The translations under genes and the position numbers were made by a program. Positions 37,413 to 46,555 of a DNA stretch of 64,000 nt are shown piece after piece. This DNA comes from Fluviicola sp. Its GTDB lineage: Bacteria > Bacteroidota > Bacteroidia > Flavobacteriales_D > Crocinitomicaceae. The notes under the pieces were generated by a model. The model was not told the origin of the DNA. It made no database searches and saw only the letters and a list, made by a program, of their open reading frames with translations. How positions within the stretch are numbered: the stretch's first letter is position 1; each line of letters starts with the position of its first letter. The stretch spans positions 1 to 64,000 of the forward strand of contig JARWZO010000021.1 in NCBI GenBank assembly GCA_029866325.1, written 5' to 3'.

Positions 37413-38246
37413 TTATCCCAATTTGATAATATCCTGAATTTTACTTTCGGGTTTGATCGGTAAACCATTCGCGGTGAAATACGAAACAATGGTATTGACA
37501 TACGAATTACCTCCTCGAGCTCCTGTTGAGTAAATTTTTACAAATTGATCCAATTGCCCGGTAAAGGTGAATTTGTAACCAGGCAGCCATGGCGACATTC
37601 CGTAGTTCGCGGAGTTTTTGGCGATTTCCTGCGAATAATAAGGTTTGATATTTACCGGTTGATTCATTGGAAACGCTTTGCTCTTGCCGTTAACAATGTT
37701 ATCAATGTAGTTTTTCTGCAGCAAGATCCCATCTTTCAACGAAGCGATGCTTTGATTGGCTCCGGAATCGGTATTCCCAATATTTCCGGGATTATTGGTT
37801 TTGTAAGATCGTGATCCTTTTTTGAAACCTTCGTGATAGGCCATGATTGTGAGTAACAATCGTAAACCTTTTGTAGCGTCTGGTATGGCTTGCGAAAATG
37901 CCGGTAAATATTCTTGTGTAATCTCGGCATTGAGTGTAATCTTAACCGTAGAACTATACGGTTTTCCGGGAAATGTGCTTCCTTCGATAACAACGTCTTT
38001 GTAGGTTTCGTCGAAACCGCTTGCGCCTTTACTTCCCGATGACGAAGCATTGCTTGATGGCGTGCCCAATCCCATTTTAGACCAGGTTTTATCTCCAACA
38101 ATTCCATCGGCTGTTAAGCCATTTGCCGCCTGCCATGCTTTTACCGAAGCTTCGGTATTGGAGCCGAAAATTCCGTCGGCAGTTAGTTTTAGAAAACTCT
38201 GAACTTTTTTGACATCTTCACCTTTAGATCCTTTTTTCAATAGCAT
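37413..38246 (-). CDS. Peptidoglycan-binding, endolysin-like protein
   Basis: 277 residues. The N-terminus is a PG_binding_1 repeat (KGSKGEDVKKVQSFLKLTADGIFGSNTE...DGIVGDKTWSKMG). After a Ser/Gly linker (residues about 63-75) the C-terminal about 190 residues contain AYHEGFKKG and NNPGNI motifs, seen in lysozyme/transglycosylase-like phage and phage-like proteins, with HEGF giving a plausible catalytic Glu. There is no signal peptide, so release would need lysis or another export route. Converges with a membrane-protein gene. It may be a phage-type lysis enzyme; a link to the eCIS 5 kb away is only inference. Confidence 0.7.
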   Translation of the reverse strand: MLLKKGSKGEDVKKVQSFLKLTADGIFGSNTEASVKAWQAANGLTADGIVGDKTWSKMGLGTPSSNASSSGSKGASGFDETYKDVVIEGSTFPGKPYSSTVKITLNAEITQEYLPAFSQAIPDATKGLRLLLTIMAYHEGFKKGSRSYKTNNPGNIGNTDSGANQSIASLKDGILLQKNYIDNIVNGKSKAFPMNQPVNIKPYYSQEIAKNSANYGMSPWLPGYKFTFTGQLDQFVKIYSTGARGGNSYVNTIVSYFTANGLPIKPESKIQDIIKLG

Positions 38247-38408
38247 AATAGTGGGTTTACGCGATCAACTTTGTTGTCAATCGAACCAAAAATAATGAAA
38301 AAAAATGTTCGTTTATTGCGTAAAAACACCTGTTTTGCGTCAATCATACTTTTTCTTACTCAATTCGCAGCAAACAATTTAAAAGCAGACCTAGAGATGA
38401 AATGATTG

Positions 38409-38456
38409 ATTAATAATCAAAATATGATTATTAATTAACCTATTTGACTATATTTG
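38409..38456 (+). promoter_or_regulatory. Palindromic operator-like site and TATATTTG promoter element before the radical SAM gene
   Basis: ATTAATAATCA (38409-38419) and TGATTATTAAT (38425-38435) are exact inverted repeats with a 5-nt spacer. Thirteen bp downstream is TATATTTG (38449-38456), a perfect TAnnTTTG. The palindrome covers the position where a -33 element would lie, which suits a repressor or activator site. The gene starts at 38520. Confidence 0.6.
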
Positions 38457-38519
38457 AGAATCGGATGGTTGTTACCTCAAATATGTTAAACAGATTATTT
38501 TCTTCATACCAACTCATTA

Positions 38520-39595
38520 ATGCCTAAAAAACCAGACGGTTCTCTTTCAGGAAGAGGCGCGCACATCAATCCTGCCAATCGTTTCACAAAACAGAGGAAG
38601 GAGATGCTTTCTATGAATTTCACACCGACGAAGATGGCGAAACAGTCAACCGGAAAACCACTTTTATAGAGGTGTTTCCAAAGACCATCGTGAATAAACT
38701 CACCAGTCCGGATGTGGGCATGTATTATTCACTGAATCCTTATCAGGGCTGTGAACACGGCTGTACCTATTGTTATGCTCGACCTACTCACGAATACTGG
38801 GGATACAGTGCCGGAACCGATTTTGAGCAAACGGTTTTGGTGAAGAAAAATGCTCCGGAATTGCTGGAAGTTGCACTCCGTAAAAAAAAATGGGAGGTCA
38901 AACCGGTGAGTTTATCAGGCAATACGGATTGTTATCAACCCTGCGAGCGTACTTATGGTATCACGCGGAAATTGCTGGAAATCTTCCTCAAATACAGACA
39001 TCCGGTTACGATCATTACTAAAAACTCATTGATAGAGCGCGATTTGGATGTACTCACCGAATTGTCGAAACTAAATTTGGTGCATGTCTTAATCAGCATT
39101 ACTTCCTTAGATGAAGAACTTCGGCGAAAGTTAGAGCCCCGAACAGCCTCTTGTGCCAAAAAACTAACAACAATAGAACGTTTGTCTGCTCAGGGAATTC
39201 CTGTTACTGCAATGCTAGCTCCAATCATTCCTGCGATCAACGATCATGAATTGTTTGCATTGGTAAAAGCCGTGAGCGAACGTGGTGCACAGCATGTGCA
39301 TTATCAGGTTGTAAGACTAAACGGACCGAACGGTGAAATTTTCAAAAACTGGTTAGAGCATCACTACCCCGAACGAGCAGAAAAAGTGATTCATCAATTG
39401 GAGGCATTGCACGGCGGAAAAATAAACGATAGCCGCTTTGGCATACGAATGAAAGGCGAAGGGGCTTATTCACTAAACATAGAACGGCAGTTTAAGATTG
39501 CCCGTGAACGCTTTCTGCCGCAACGATCCAGTTCAAAATTGCGCACAGATTTGTTTATAATTCCGGATGAAAGCGGGCAGACGAGTTTGTTTTAA
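38520..39595 (+). pseudogene. PA0069-family radical SAM protein, broken by a -1 frameshift
   Basis: The family normally begins with an N-terminal GRGAxINPxNRF motif, then a linker and SLNPYxGCEHGCxYCYAR. Here ATG 38520 gives MPKKPDGSLSGRGAHINPANRF in pieces (GRGAHINPANRF), but this frame stops at 38669. The continuation HKTEEGDAFYEF...TTFIEVFPKTIVNK is in the next frame, which can be entered with one missing base near 38585. The long frame (GTG 38672 or any upstream codon) carries SLNPYQGCEHGCTYCYAR, the CxxxCxxC cluster for the [4Fe-4S], and full-length downstream sequence to 39595. Either a pseudogene, a sequencing error, or a real frameshift; the reaction of the family is unknown. Confidence 0.85.
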
Positions 39596-39727
39596 ACAAG
39601 CGTGACGAATTCTAATACAAGTAGTTTTACAACGCCTTATAAACAGGTGTTTATAACCTAGCACACCATTTTAATAGCACCCATTTTTGCAATGTAATTT
39701 TTTCTACTAATTAATTTAAAAACCATT

Positions 39728-40339
39728 ATGAGCGCACGTTACCAGGTAACTATTACCAACAATTCAAGTCAGAACACCACTTTTATTCTGTTTCAAAAAG
39801 ATCCCAGCCAAGATCAGTATCAAGGTCTTTCGGTGGTTTGGAAATCACAACGATTATCACCACGTTCAAAAGCCACATTTGACTGGGCACGCGATTTCTG
39901 CTTTGTTGCAGGTAATACAGGTCAGTTGACGCCAGGCGTTAAATTTAATGACGAGTCTATGATGGATGCAGACCCGAACGGATCAAATAATGCGGCTATC
40001 TTAGATTCCAACGGAAGAAGCTGTCAGTTGGGCCTAGGCCAAGGAGGACAACGTGGCAGGTTAACGCTGACGACGGGTAATTCCGTTTCACCGCAGCCAC
40101 AATTTTCTGCTGGAATGGGTATGGAAGGTTCTGCAACAGTAATTGTACAGGCAAGACCCGGAATGAATTATCAGTTTTCACCCGATACGGAATACTGGAT
40201 TGCTTTTGGAAATTACGAGGATGGACAGGTGCTTAATCCCAACGTTCAAAATGCTGCACGCATTTCATTTTCGAACGGTGTCACTAAAATGAATGTTGTT
40301 TTGAATCAGGATGGCAGCTATACAATCAATCCTGCATAA
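39728..40339 (+). CDS. RhiA-like soluble protein
   Basis: 203 residues, no signal peptide. The opening (YQVTITNNSSQNTTFILFQKDP) and LSVVWKSQRLSPRSKATFDWARDFCFVAG resemble RhiA of Rhizobium, a secreted or surface-associated rhizosphere protein of unknown biochemical function; this is memory-based and not checked. Beta-rich, with Asn/Gly repeats. Flanked by a good terminator (40362-40392). Confidence 0.6.
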   Translation: MSARYQVTITNNSSQNTTFILFQKDPSQDQYQGLSVVWKSQRLSPRSKATFDWARDFCFVAGNTGQLTPGVKFNDESMMDADPNGSNNAAILDSNGRSCQLGLGQGGQRGRLTLTTGNSVSPQPQFSAGMGMEGSATVIVQARPGMNYQFSPDTEYWIAFGNYEDGQVLNPNVQNAARISFSNGVTKMNVVLNQDGSYTINPA

Positions 40340-40361
40340 TTCAAATATGCCAGATAATTAG

Positions 40362-40392
40362 GCCTGTTCAGTGAAAATGGACAGGCTTTTTT
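40362..40392 (+). terminator. Rho-independent terminator after the RhiA-like gene
   Basis: GCCTGTTCA (40362-40370) pairs with TGGACAGGC (40378-40386), with one G-U pair, 7-nt loop, followed by six T. Confidence 0.88.
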
Positions 40393-40403
40393 AACGCCTT
40401 GGG

Positions 40404-41081
40404 TTAACCGAAGAAAAGGTCAGCGTTGTGCTTGAGCAGGTATTGTTTCAGCAATTCCAGATCGGTATCAGAAACACCCAATGTGGTAAGTTTCTTTGTG
40501 CCGACAAATAGTGTCACATTGGTTGCATTGAAAGATTTTCCGGCTTGACTTTGCACAACTACCGTTTGGAACCGTGTAATGGTTTGTGGCTCGATCATGA
40601 TTTTTTTGTAAATCTCCGACTCTTTGATGTTTCGCAGTTTCAAGTATTGATAGAGCATGAAGCCGCCAATCAGGATACAAATACCTCCAAAAATTCCCAA
40701 ACCTATCGCTACACCAGTTGTGCTTTCTGTGTCAAGCGATGGTAAAATCATCATAAACGCACCGAAAGCCACCATAAAAACGCCAACCCACAAACTTCTG
40801 TTACGTGTTTTTTTGATCGCTTTTTCAATGAAACTCAGGTCGGTCATATCCAATCGAACGGGCTCTGCTTCTGCCTCCGGTTTTCTATCGAGAAAAAACC
40901 CGATGGCATAAAATACCGCACCAATTGCAAGGAAAAACCCGGCCATCGCCCAATCTATGGGAGGCAAACCTTGTCCTCTTACCTTCAACACATAACCGAA
41001 GTGATCAGCAATCTTTCCGGCAATGGCAACCACCGCAAATACGCCGCCTGATAATTTTAAAAATTTTCCAAGTCTTTTCAT
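40404..41081 (-). CDS. Inner-membrane protein of unknown function
   Basis: 225 residues from ATG at 41081 (MKRLGKFLKLSGG); the open frame reaches 41123, where it would overlap the upstream gene by 19 bp. Four hydrophobic segments are likely: KLSGGVFAVVAIAG, DWAMAGFFLAIGAVFYAIGF, SLWVGVFMVAFGAFMMILP, GVAIGLGIFGGICILIGGFML. The C-terminal about 70 residues are soluble, ending in KQYLLKHNADLFFG. No family recognised. Co-transcribed with the DoxX-thioredoxin gene (23-bp gap). Confidence 0.72.
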   Translation of the reverse strand: MKRLGKFLKLSGGVFAVVAIAGKIADHFGYVLKVRGQGLPPIDWAMAGFFLAIGAVFYAIGFFLDRKPEAEAEPVRLDMTDLSFIEKAIKKTRNRSLWVGVFMVAFGAFMMILPSLDTESTTGVAIGLGIFGGICILIGGFMLYQYLKLRNIKESEIYKKIMIEPQTITRFQTVVVQSQAGKSFNATNVTLFVGTKKLTTLGVSDTDLELLKQYLLKHNADLFFG

Positions 41082-41104
41082 TGGTAGAAATGATCGATGA
41101 ACAC

Positions 41105-42250
41105 TTATTTCACCTCGCTCCAAGGCTTCTGAATCAAAGCTTTAAATTCTTTGGCTTTAAAGGCATTGCCTTCAATACCGTCGTAAACTTTCACGATGTT
41201 TCCGTTCCAGATGTAAAAAACGCCCGGCGTATCACGGTTTCCGACTGTTTTCCAAAAAGTAGCAATATCCAATACCGTGTGGGTGTATTTGGCTCCGGCA
41301 AATTCAAAGAAAGCAGGAATGAGTTCGGGTTCTTCATCCATAAAGGCAATGCGGATGTCAGGAAAACCACTGACTTGGCTTTTCATTTGAGTGAGTTCTT
41401 TGGCTGTTTCTTTACAATGTTCGCAACCTGGAGCAAAGAAGCACAGGATTTTTTTATCATTATCGATATCCGGAAAAATTGATTTAAAGCCCGATTTTTT
41501 CTGTGTCGGTTCATCTACTTTCTCCACTACGGGATCAGCAGTATTCGTTTTCGGATCTTTTCCATCTACCGGTTTTCCAGGATCTGTGGCAGGTGATTTA
41601 GGATCAGTAGTTGTACCTTGAAGATTTGTAGTTGTTCCATTATTGTTAGTTATAGGTTCTTCATCTTCCACCACTACAGTTCTTGAAGCCTGATTTTCAA
41701 TTGGTTTTGCCGGTTGAATTGGTCCTAACATAAATATCGCCAATACACTTGCCAATGTAATCGACATCAGGAACGAGAAGTTCTTTTTAGCAGGGTTCTC
41801 CTGAATTGCTTTGTACAAATAACCCAATATACCCATGGCCACGATATTCTTAATGATGGCTTCTAGTGGTGTCATTGGCAACAAGGTTCCGAAACAACCG
41901 CAGTTTCCTGAATTACCTTTTGTCGCGATCTCATAACTCAACTCAATAACAAAGATCAGTAACATCAAAAACGAAACAGGAATTACTAAACGTTTCAAGA
42001 AATGTGGTTGCAGCAATAAAAATCCAAGCGCAAACTCACATCCGATGAGTGTTCTTGAAAAGTAAGCAGCAGCAGTTTCACTGAAACCCATTGGCACTAA
42101 CTGCTTGATTTCAAAGGTAGTCATCGCAAAATACGGCGACGGATACAATTTGGCTACAGCCGAAAGAAGGAACATAAACGAAAGCAAAATGCGTAAACCC
42201 CAAATGATTTGTGATTTTCTTTTGCTGATAGTTGCGGTTTCAGTGCTCAT
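41105..42250 (-). CDS. DoxX/MauE-like membrane protein fused to a thioredoxin-like domain
   Basis: 381 residues. The N-terminal about 155 residues are a four-helix DoxX/MauE-type membrane domain with the conserved NCGCFG cysteine motif. A Pro/Thr/Lys-rich linker (residues about 190-240) leads to a C-terminal thioredoxin-fold domain with LCFFAPGCEHCKETAKEL, a CxxC redox motif, and a cis-Pro-like TPGVFYIW. Likely a membrane electron-transfer or disulfide-handling module, facing the periplasm. The physiological electron partner is not evident. Confidence 0.85.
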   Translation of the reverse strand: MSTETATISKRKSQIIWGLRILLSFMFLLSAVAKLYPSPYFAMTTFEIKQLVPMGFSETAAAYFSRTLIGCEFALGFLLLQPHFLKRLVIPVSFLMLLIFVIELSYEIATKGNSGNCGCFGTLLPMTPLEAIIKNIVAMGILGYLYKAIQENPAKKNFSFLMSITLASVLAIFMLGPIQPAKPIENQASRTVVVEDEEPITNNNGTTTNLQGTTTDPKSPATDPGKPVDGKDPKTNTADPVVEKVDEPTQKKSGFKSIFPDIDNDKKILCFFAPGCEHCKETAKELTQMKSQVSGFPDIRIAFMDEEPELIPAFFEFAGAKYTHTVLDIATFWKTVGNRDTPGVFYIWNGNIVKVYDGIEGNAFKAKEFKALIQKPWSEVK

Positions 42251-42343
42251 GAGTTGAATGAAAAAAGTTTGATTAAAAATAAGCGATCCGAACGAAACAA
42301 GGTGCTGAATTTGAAAAATTAGGAAAAGAATAACATCCTTGGG

Positions 42344-42478
42344 AATTTTTGATGCTTGATTTTGGATGTTTGATTAGGTGCTCCCTCTTTACTAACGAGT
42401 CGATCTTCTTCTATTGTTCCAAAGTAATCATCTTACCCGAAAGCTACATCAAACATCCAAAATCAAGCATCAAAAATT
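42344..42478. repeat. 135-bp element with 31-bp perfect inverted terminal repeats
   Basis: The arms at 42344-42374 and 42448-42478 are exact reverse complements and contain GATGCTTGATTTTGGATG. The 73-bp spacer has no ORF. The arm core matches that of the 13046-13175 element. The left arm lies 94 bp beyond the start of the DoxX gene, the right arm 7 bp from the PhnA gene. Confidence 0.9.
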
Positions 42479-42484
42479 GCGAAG

Positions 42485-43051
42485 CTATTTCTTCACAAAC
42501 TGCGTCAAAATATAAATACTTTGTCCGTTTACTTTTCCTTCGATGAGTTCGGGATTGTCGTGTACCAAACGCACATTGCGCACTGAAGTACCGCGTTTGG
42601 CTACCATGCTTGTGCCTTTCACGTCCAAATCTTTAATCAACACTACCGTGTCGCCCGAGTTGATTACAATTCCGTTAGAATCGATGTGTTTGACGGCAAA
42701 TTCGTCTTCCATTCCGGCTTTTGCCCAGGCAAGTGTCTCGTCTTCTAGGTACATCGTTTCGATCAAATCGGCAGGCCAGCCTTCGGCTTTGAGGTTATTG
42801 AGCATGCGGTAGGCAATTACTTTCACACCAGGAACTTCGCTCCACATACTATCGTTCAAGCAACGCCAATCGTTGGGAACCGTTTCAGTGGTACCATCTA
42901 ACTGATCTTTTAAACTTTGCTGGATGTAAATGAATTCATCGGCGTTCGTTCCTACTGCCGGAGCCACGAGGTAAGTTGTCAGATTCTCAGTGTTTCCACT
43001 CAATTCACATACATTTCCGCTACGGGTGATCAATTCTTTTTCGAAACTCAT
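42485..43051 (-). CDS. PhnA-domain zinc-ribbon protein
   Basis: 188 residues. The C-terminal domain (GDTVVLIKDLDVKGTSMVAKRGTSVRNVRLVHDNPELIEGKV, in pieces: VLIKDLDVKGTSMVAKRGT, VRLVHDNPELIEGKV) is the PhnA SH3-like fold. The N-terminal half carries CELSGN and NDWRCLND and a divergent helical region. In E. coli phnA was once linked to phosphonate use but now has no firm role. Monocistronic, with a TATCTTCG-like element about 45 bp upstream on the minus strand (43095-43102). Confidence 0.88.
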   Translation of the reverse strand: MSFEKELITRSGNVCELSGNTENLTTYLVAPAVGTNADEFIYIQQSLKDQLDGTTETVPNDWRCLNDSMWSEVPGVKVIAYRMLNNLKAEGWPADLIETMYLEDETLAWAKAGMEDEFAVKHIDSNGIVINSGDTVVLIKDLDVKGTSMVAKRGTSVRNVRLVHDNPELIEGKVNGQSIYILTQFVKK

Positions 43052-43138
43052 CGGATTGTTTTATTTCTACACTTCAATTGGCCGAAATGCGCAGCGAAGA
43101 TAGCAGAAATTCAGGTATAAACTCTGGGTAGCCGAAGA

Positions 43139-45145
43139 TTAGAAGTATACGTCATAAACATCACTAATGATATCCCATAACTCATTACCACCAATTTTCC
43201 TCAACACTTTTTGAATGGCTGACTCAACCTTGACGTCCACCATATCCACATCACTATCCGTCATCTCACTTAAATTTTTAACCGTAGTCTTACCAATTCC
43301 TTCATACTCGAGCATTTTTGTTTTAAGAAGAAGTGCGGAATCTTTATCATTAAAAAGAAAACACAAGTGCATCCAGGTATCTTCGTCTAGTTTTTCTTTG
43401 ATTTTCTTACTGGTTGAAAGCAGCACTTTGTGCCCCATTGCATCATCACCAATGGCTTCTCTTTGTTTGTTATCTATTGCGTTTTTTTCATCGGTGATCC
43501 TGACTTTCGTATAATCAGACACTATCTGTGCTTTTATAGTACTAATCTTATTATTGGAATCGTCTAATACACTTGCTTCACAATCCAATACGGCATCAAC
43601 ATATCCTTTTGTTGATAATTTATCATCAATATTATTGACTTTTACATGATAATAAACCCATTGTTTATCATTATTCACCCAATCTTTGACTTTACTTTCA
43701 ATCACTTTTTCGTGAGCTTTATTTGCGTTAGCAGTTATTGGGAACATGTTATATGCTTCCCCCATACCTCCAAGATTATCATTTAATAAATGGCCCCTGA
43801 TATACTTATTTTCATTGGCAAGACTAGGATCGGTAGGCAATTTATCCATCAATTTTTTCTGAACACCCGATTTCGGAGGAGTTCCCTGTGGGTGATCAGG
43901 TCCCAAAATCGTTGCTTTCATCTCAATCCCCACCTGTTCTCCACCAAGCGTTTGCGTCCACCAATCTACATCACTTTGTTTTCCATCGAGTGCTCCGGTT
44001 GACCATTTTTGGCGCTGAATCACTGCATGATCAGCTAGCGGTTGAATACTTTTCAATTGTGCCACAGGGCCTTCTGAGTCGTCTACCATATCAGAATCCT
44101 GGAATGATTTAGGTAAATGAGAGAATGAAATATCAAAAGAACTGGATGCAGCAGCGCTAAATGAACTAAATCCTGTCGGAAAACCGCTTTCTCTTTCCAT
44201 TGCACCAATCATTTGAGGTTGGTACAAATGATCTGCTCTGACATCCACGGTAATTCCTCTTTCAGAAAGTGATTCGAGGTGTTCATGGCATCCTAAATGC
44301 CCATCATCTCTCGTTCCAAAAGTACTGCTGCAGGGGCTTGTAGAAAGATAAATAACCAGTTTACCATCTTTCAACCCCAATTCCTTGATTTTCGCTACTA
44401 ACATTTCTTCAGCATGCCCTACTTTTTCAGTATGGAATATCCCCAAATCTTTTCCGTCAAATGTGGCAAACAGGTATACGGTTGACATTGTTTTCTTTCT
44501 GTACGCATCTTTTTCCAGTCCTAATTTTTTCATAATTCTCTGAACTGCAAATGTTTGACGGAATGAATTACGGGTATTTCTGACAGGAAATTCATTTTTT
44601 TGAAACTCATCCACAGAAGATGATGGAATAGCATTTCCCATCAGTTGAAGAGCTTTTTCTCCCATCATGTCTGCTTCGCGTTCCAACCCTTCATCGTCAT
44701 TGATGCCAACTTTACCTTTGAGTTGTTTGGTTGGCTGCACCCTTCCCTGCTTTTGCTGCACCACATGCCATGCTTCGTGCGGGAGGTGCTTTTCTTGTCC
44801 GGAAGCAAGGTGAATCTGATTTCCCTGAGCATAAGCATGTGCATTTAGTTGGGCAGGTTTGTCGGAATTGTAATGGACTTTCACATCGTTCATCGAATAG
44901 CCGGAAAGGTTTTCAATACCTGATTTAAGGTTATCGGGCAAACCCGTATTGTTGACCTGACGCTGAACGGTTTTTTGATCAGCCAATTGTTGCATTGATC
45001 TTAATTGTACAATCCGTTGACTGGAATTAGCCATTAATTGCATCGGATGTCCCAATTGGATCGCAGATTGGTTGGCTTTTGAATCGGAATTAGCACTTAC
45101 CGATTTGGATTCCTGAACATGTTGAACCTCCTGATACTCCTTCAT
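43139..45145 (-). CDS. DUF4157 protein with deaminase-like and endonuclease domains; putative eCIS cargo/toxin
   Basis: 668 residues. Residues about 66-170: DUF4157 with HEAWH (123-127, HExxH) and ADMMGEKAL, a domain common in eCIS-associated proteins. Residues about 205-315: a deaminase-like unit with HAE (244-246), PC (271-272) and Cys286, but the gap between the two cysteines is 13 residues rather than two. Residues about 380-490: a DNA/RNA non-specific endonuclease-like unit with [11 protein letters not shown] (450-460), Asn474/Asn475-type positions and His478. A linker repeated at 47-63 ([17 protein letters not shown]) and 363-379 ([17 protein letters not shown]) separates modules. No signal peptide. 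It is the last gene of the eCIS run, 12 bp downstream of the ATPase. Confidence 0.85.
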   Translation of the reverse strand: MKEYQEVQHVQESKSVSANSDSKANQSAIQLGHPMQLMANSSQRIVQLRSMQQLADQKTVQRQVNNTGLPDNLKSGIENLSGYSMNDVKVHYNSDKPAQLNAHAYAQGNQIHLASGQEKHLPHEAWHVVQQKQGRVQPTKQLKGKVGINDDEGLEREADMMGEKALQLMGNAIPSSSVDEFQKNEFPVRNTRNSFRQTFAVQRIMKKLGLEKDAYRKKTMSTVYLFATFDGKDLGIFHTEKVGHAEEMLVAKIKELGLKDGKLVIYLSTSPCSSTFGTRDDGHLGCHEHLESLSERGITVDVRADHLYQPQMIGAMERESGFPTGFSSFSAAASSSFDISFSHLPKSFQDSDMVDDSEGPVAQLKSIQPLADHAVIQRQKWSTGALDGKQSDVDWWTQTLGGEQVGIEMKATILGPDHPQGTPPKSGVQKKLMDKLPTDPSLANENKYIRGHLLNDNLGGMGEAYNMFPITANANKAHEKVIESKVKDWVNNDKQWVYYHVKVNNIDDKLSTKGYVDAVLDCEASVLDDSNNKISTIKAQIVSDYTKVRITDEKNAIDNKQREAIGDDAMGHKVLLSTSKKIKEKLDEDTWMHLCFLFNDKDSALLLKTKMLEYEGIGKTTVKNLSEMTDSDVDMVDVKVESAIQKVLRKIGGNELWDIISDVYDVYF

Positions 45146-45157
45146 AATCTAGAATTT

Positions 45158-46555
45158 TCAAATAAATAAAATGCCTTCTTTCTGCAATTCTCTTCTAATA
45201 CCGATTTCCAGTTCCGATTGAGAAACCAAGTTATCTCCTTTTTTAATCGCTTTTAGTGTGGCGTAACGAATAACGTTCATGATTACACCACCGGCAATCT
45301 CATATTTTTGGGCAATCAGTTGCAAATCAACAGCCGGATCGAGTGGCACATCATCAGCAAATGCCTGTTTCCATAACTCAAATCGCTCTTCGGGTCCGGG
45401 CATCGCAAAATGAATGACCGATTGAAAACGACGTGTGAATGCTTGGTCGATGTTGTCTTTGAGGTTGGACGCCAAAATCACAATTCCGTTGTGATCTTCG
45501 ATGCGCTGTAACAGATAAGCCACTTCCTGATTGGCAAACCGATCGTGTGAACTGCTCACCTCGGTGCGTTTTCCAAACAAGGCATCTGCTTCATCGAAAA
45601 AAAGAATCCATTGTTTGCTATCGGCCAAATCGAATACTTTGGAAAGGTTCTTTTCTGTTTCGCCAATGAATTTCGATACCATCATGGATAAATCGATCTT
45701 GTACACATCGTGTCCGGTACTTTTACCGATCAAAGCTGCGGTTAATGTTTTTCCCGTTCCCGGCGGGCCGTAAAACAAGGATTTGTACCCCGGTTTCAGC
45801 CGTTTACCCAAACCGCCGCTTTGCAACAAGGTATTTCCATGCTCGATCCAATCACTGATTTCCGACAAACTTTCGCGGGTTTCATTGCGCAATACCACAT
45901 CTTCCCAATCGAGTTTGGTGTGAATGATTTTAGCTGGAAAATCGTCGTTGAATTCGGGTTGCCGTTGCTTTCCGGTAAGGAAATAATGTAATAAATTACT
46001 GTCTATCGACAATCTGCCACTCATTACAGGATCCAAACGACCCGAAGTTTCAACTTTGGCTAATTTCTTGGCTACCAAACTACCTTCGTTCGTTAGCATC
46101 GGATAATACGAAAACCGCTCTTCCAAAGACGTTCCGCCAAGCAAAAACAAGGCTGTTTCACCTGTTGGAATAAATGCAATTGTGCTATCTGTAGCTCCGC
46201 CGAATTCAGTAAACCGTTTATCAGAAACGCTGTTGCGAATGGTAAACACATCCAACAATTCGGGTTTAATATGTGGAGTTAATGCCAGTATTACAACCAA
46301 TCGCTCGGGTATCGTGACTGCACGTCTCTGTATTACCTGTGCGTAAAACGAATTCGATTGCGATAAATCAGGTGCGGGAACGGCATACGGAATATCACTC
46401 ATTGGTTCTTGCCCCAAGTGATCGCGCAAACGCAGATCAATGATCTGTGCAAGCCACTCCATTTCTAGCGCCAGACACGTTCCGTTTTCTAGCAAAGGCA
46501 TATTGCTTAACGACAATTCTTCTTCCAATTCCATCTTTTTTACACGGGTTACCAT
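45158..46555 (-). CDS. eCIS AAA+ ATPase (Afp15/PVC15-like)
   Basis: 465 residues from the ATG at 46555, which overlaps the stop of the upstream gene as ATGGTAA; the open frame runs to 46609 but that would overlap by 61 bp. A large N-terminal region of unknown structure is followed by an AAA+ core with Walker A YGPPGTGKT (residues about 262-270), Walker B ILFFDEADALFG (about 316-327), and EDHNGIVILASNLKDNIDQAFTRRF. In contractile injection systems this ATPase is thought to help assembly or loading. It follows the tape-measure gene directly, the canonical order. Confidence 0.93.
   Translation of the reverse strand: MVTRVKKMELEEELSLSNMPLLENGTCLALEMEWLAQIIDLRLRDHLGQEPMSDIPYAVPAPDLSQSNSFYAQVIQRRAVTIPERLVVILALTPHIKPELLDVFTIRNSVSDKRFTEFGGATDSTIAFIPTGETALFLLGGTSLEERFSYYPMLTNEGSLVAKKLAKVETSGRLDPVMSGRLSIDSNLLHYFLTGKQRQPEFNDDFPAKIIHTKLDWEDVVLRNETRESLSEISDWIEHGNTLLQSGGLGKRLKPGYKSLFYGPPGTGKTLTAALIGKSTGHDVYKIDLSMMVSKFIGETEKNLSKVFDLADSKQWILFFDEADALFGKRTEVSSSHDRFANQEVAYLLQRIEDHNGIVILASNLKDNIDQAFTRRFQSVIHFAMPGPEERFELWKQAFADDVPLDPAVDLQLIAQKYEIAGGVIMNVIRYATLKAIKKGDNLVSQSELEIGIRRELQKEGILFI

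Noticed and set aside
39728-40339. RhiA-like protein as a possible effector of the injection system
   Set aside because: Distance, opposite strand, and an own terminator; nothing ties it to the eCIS operon.
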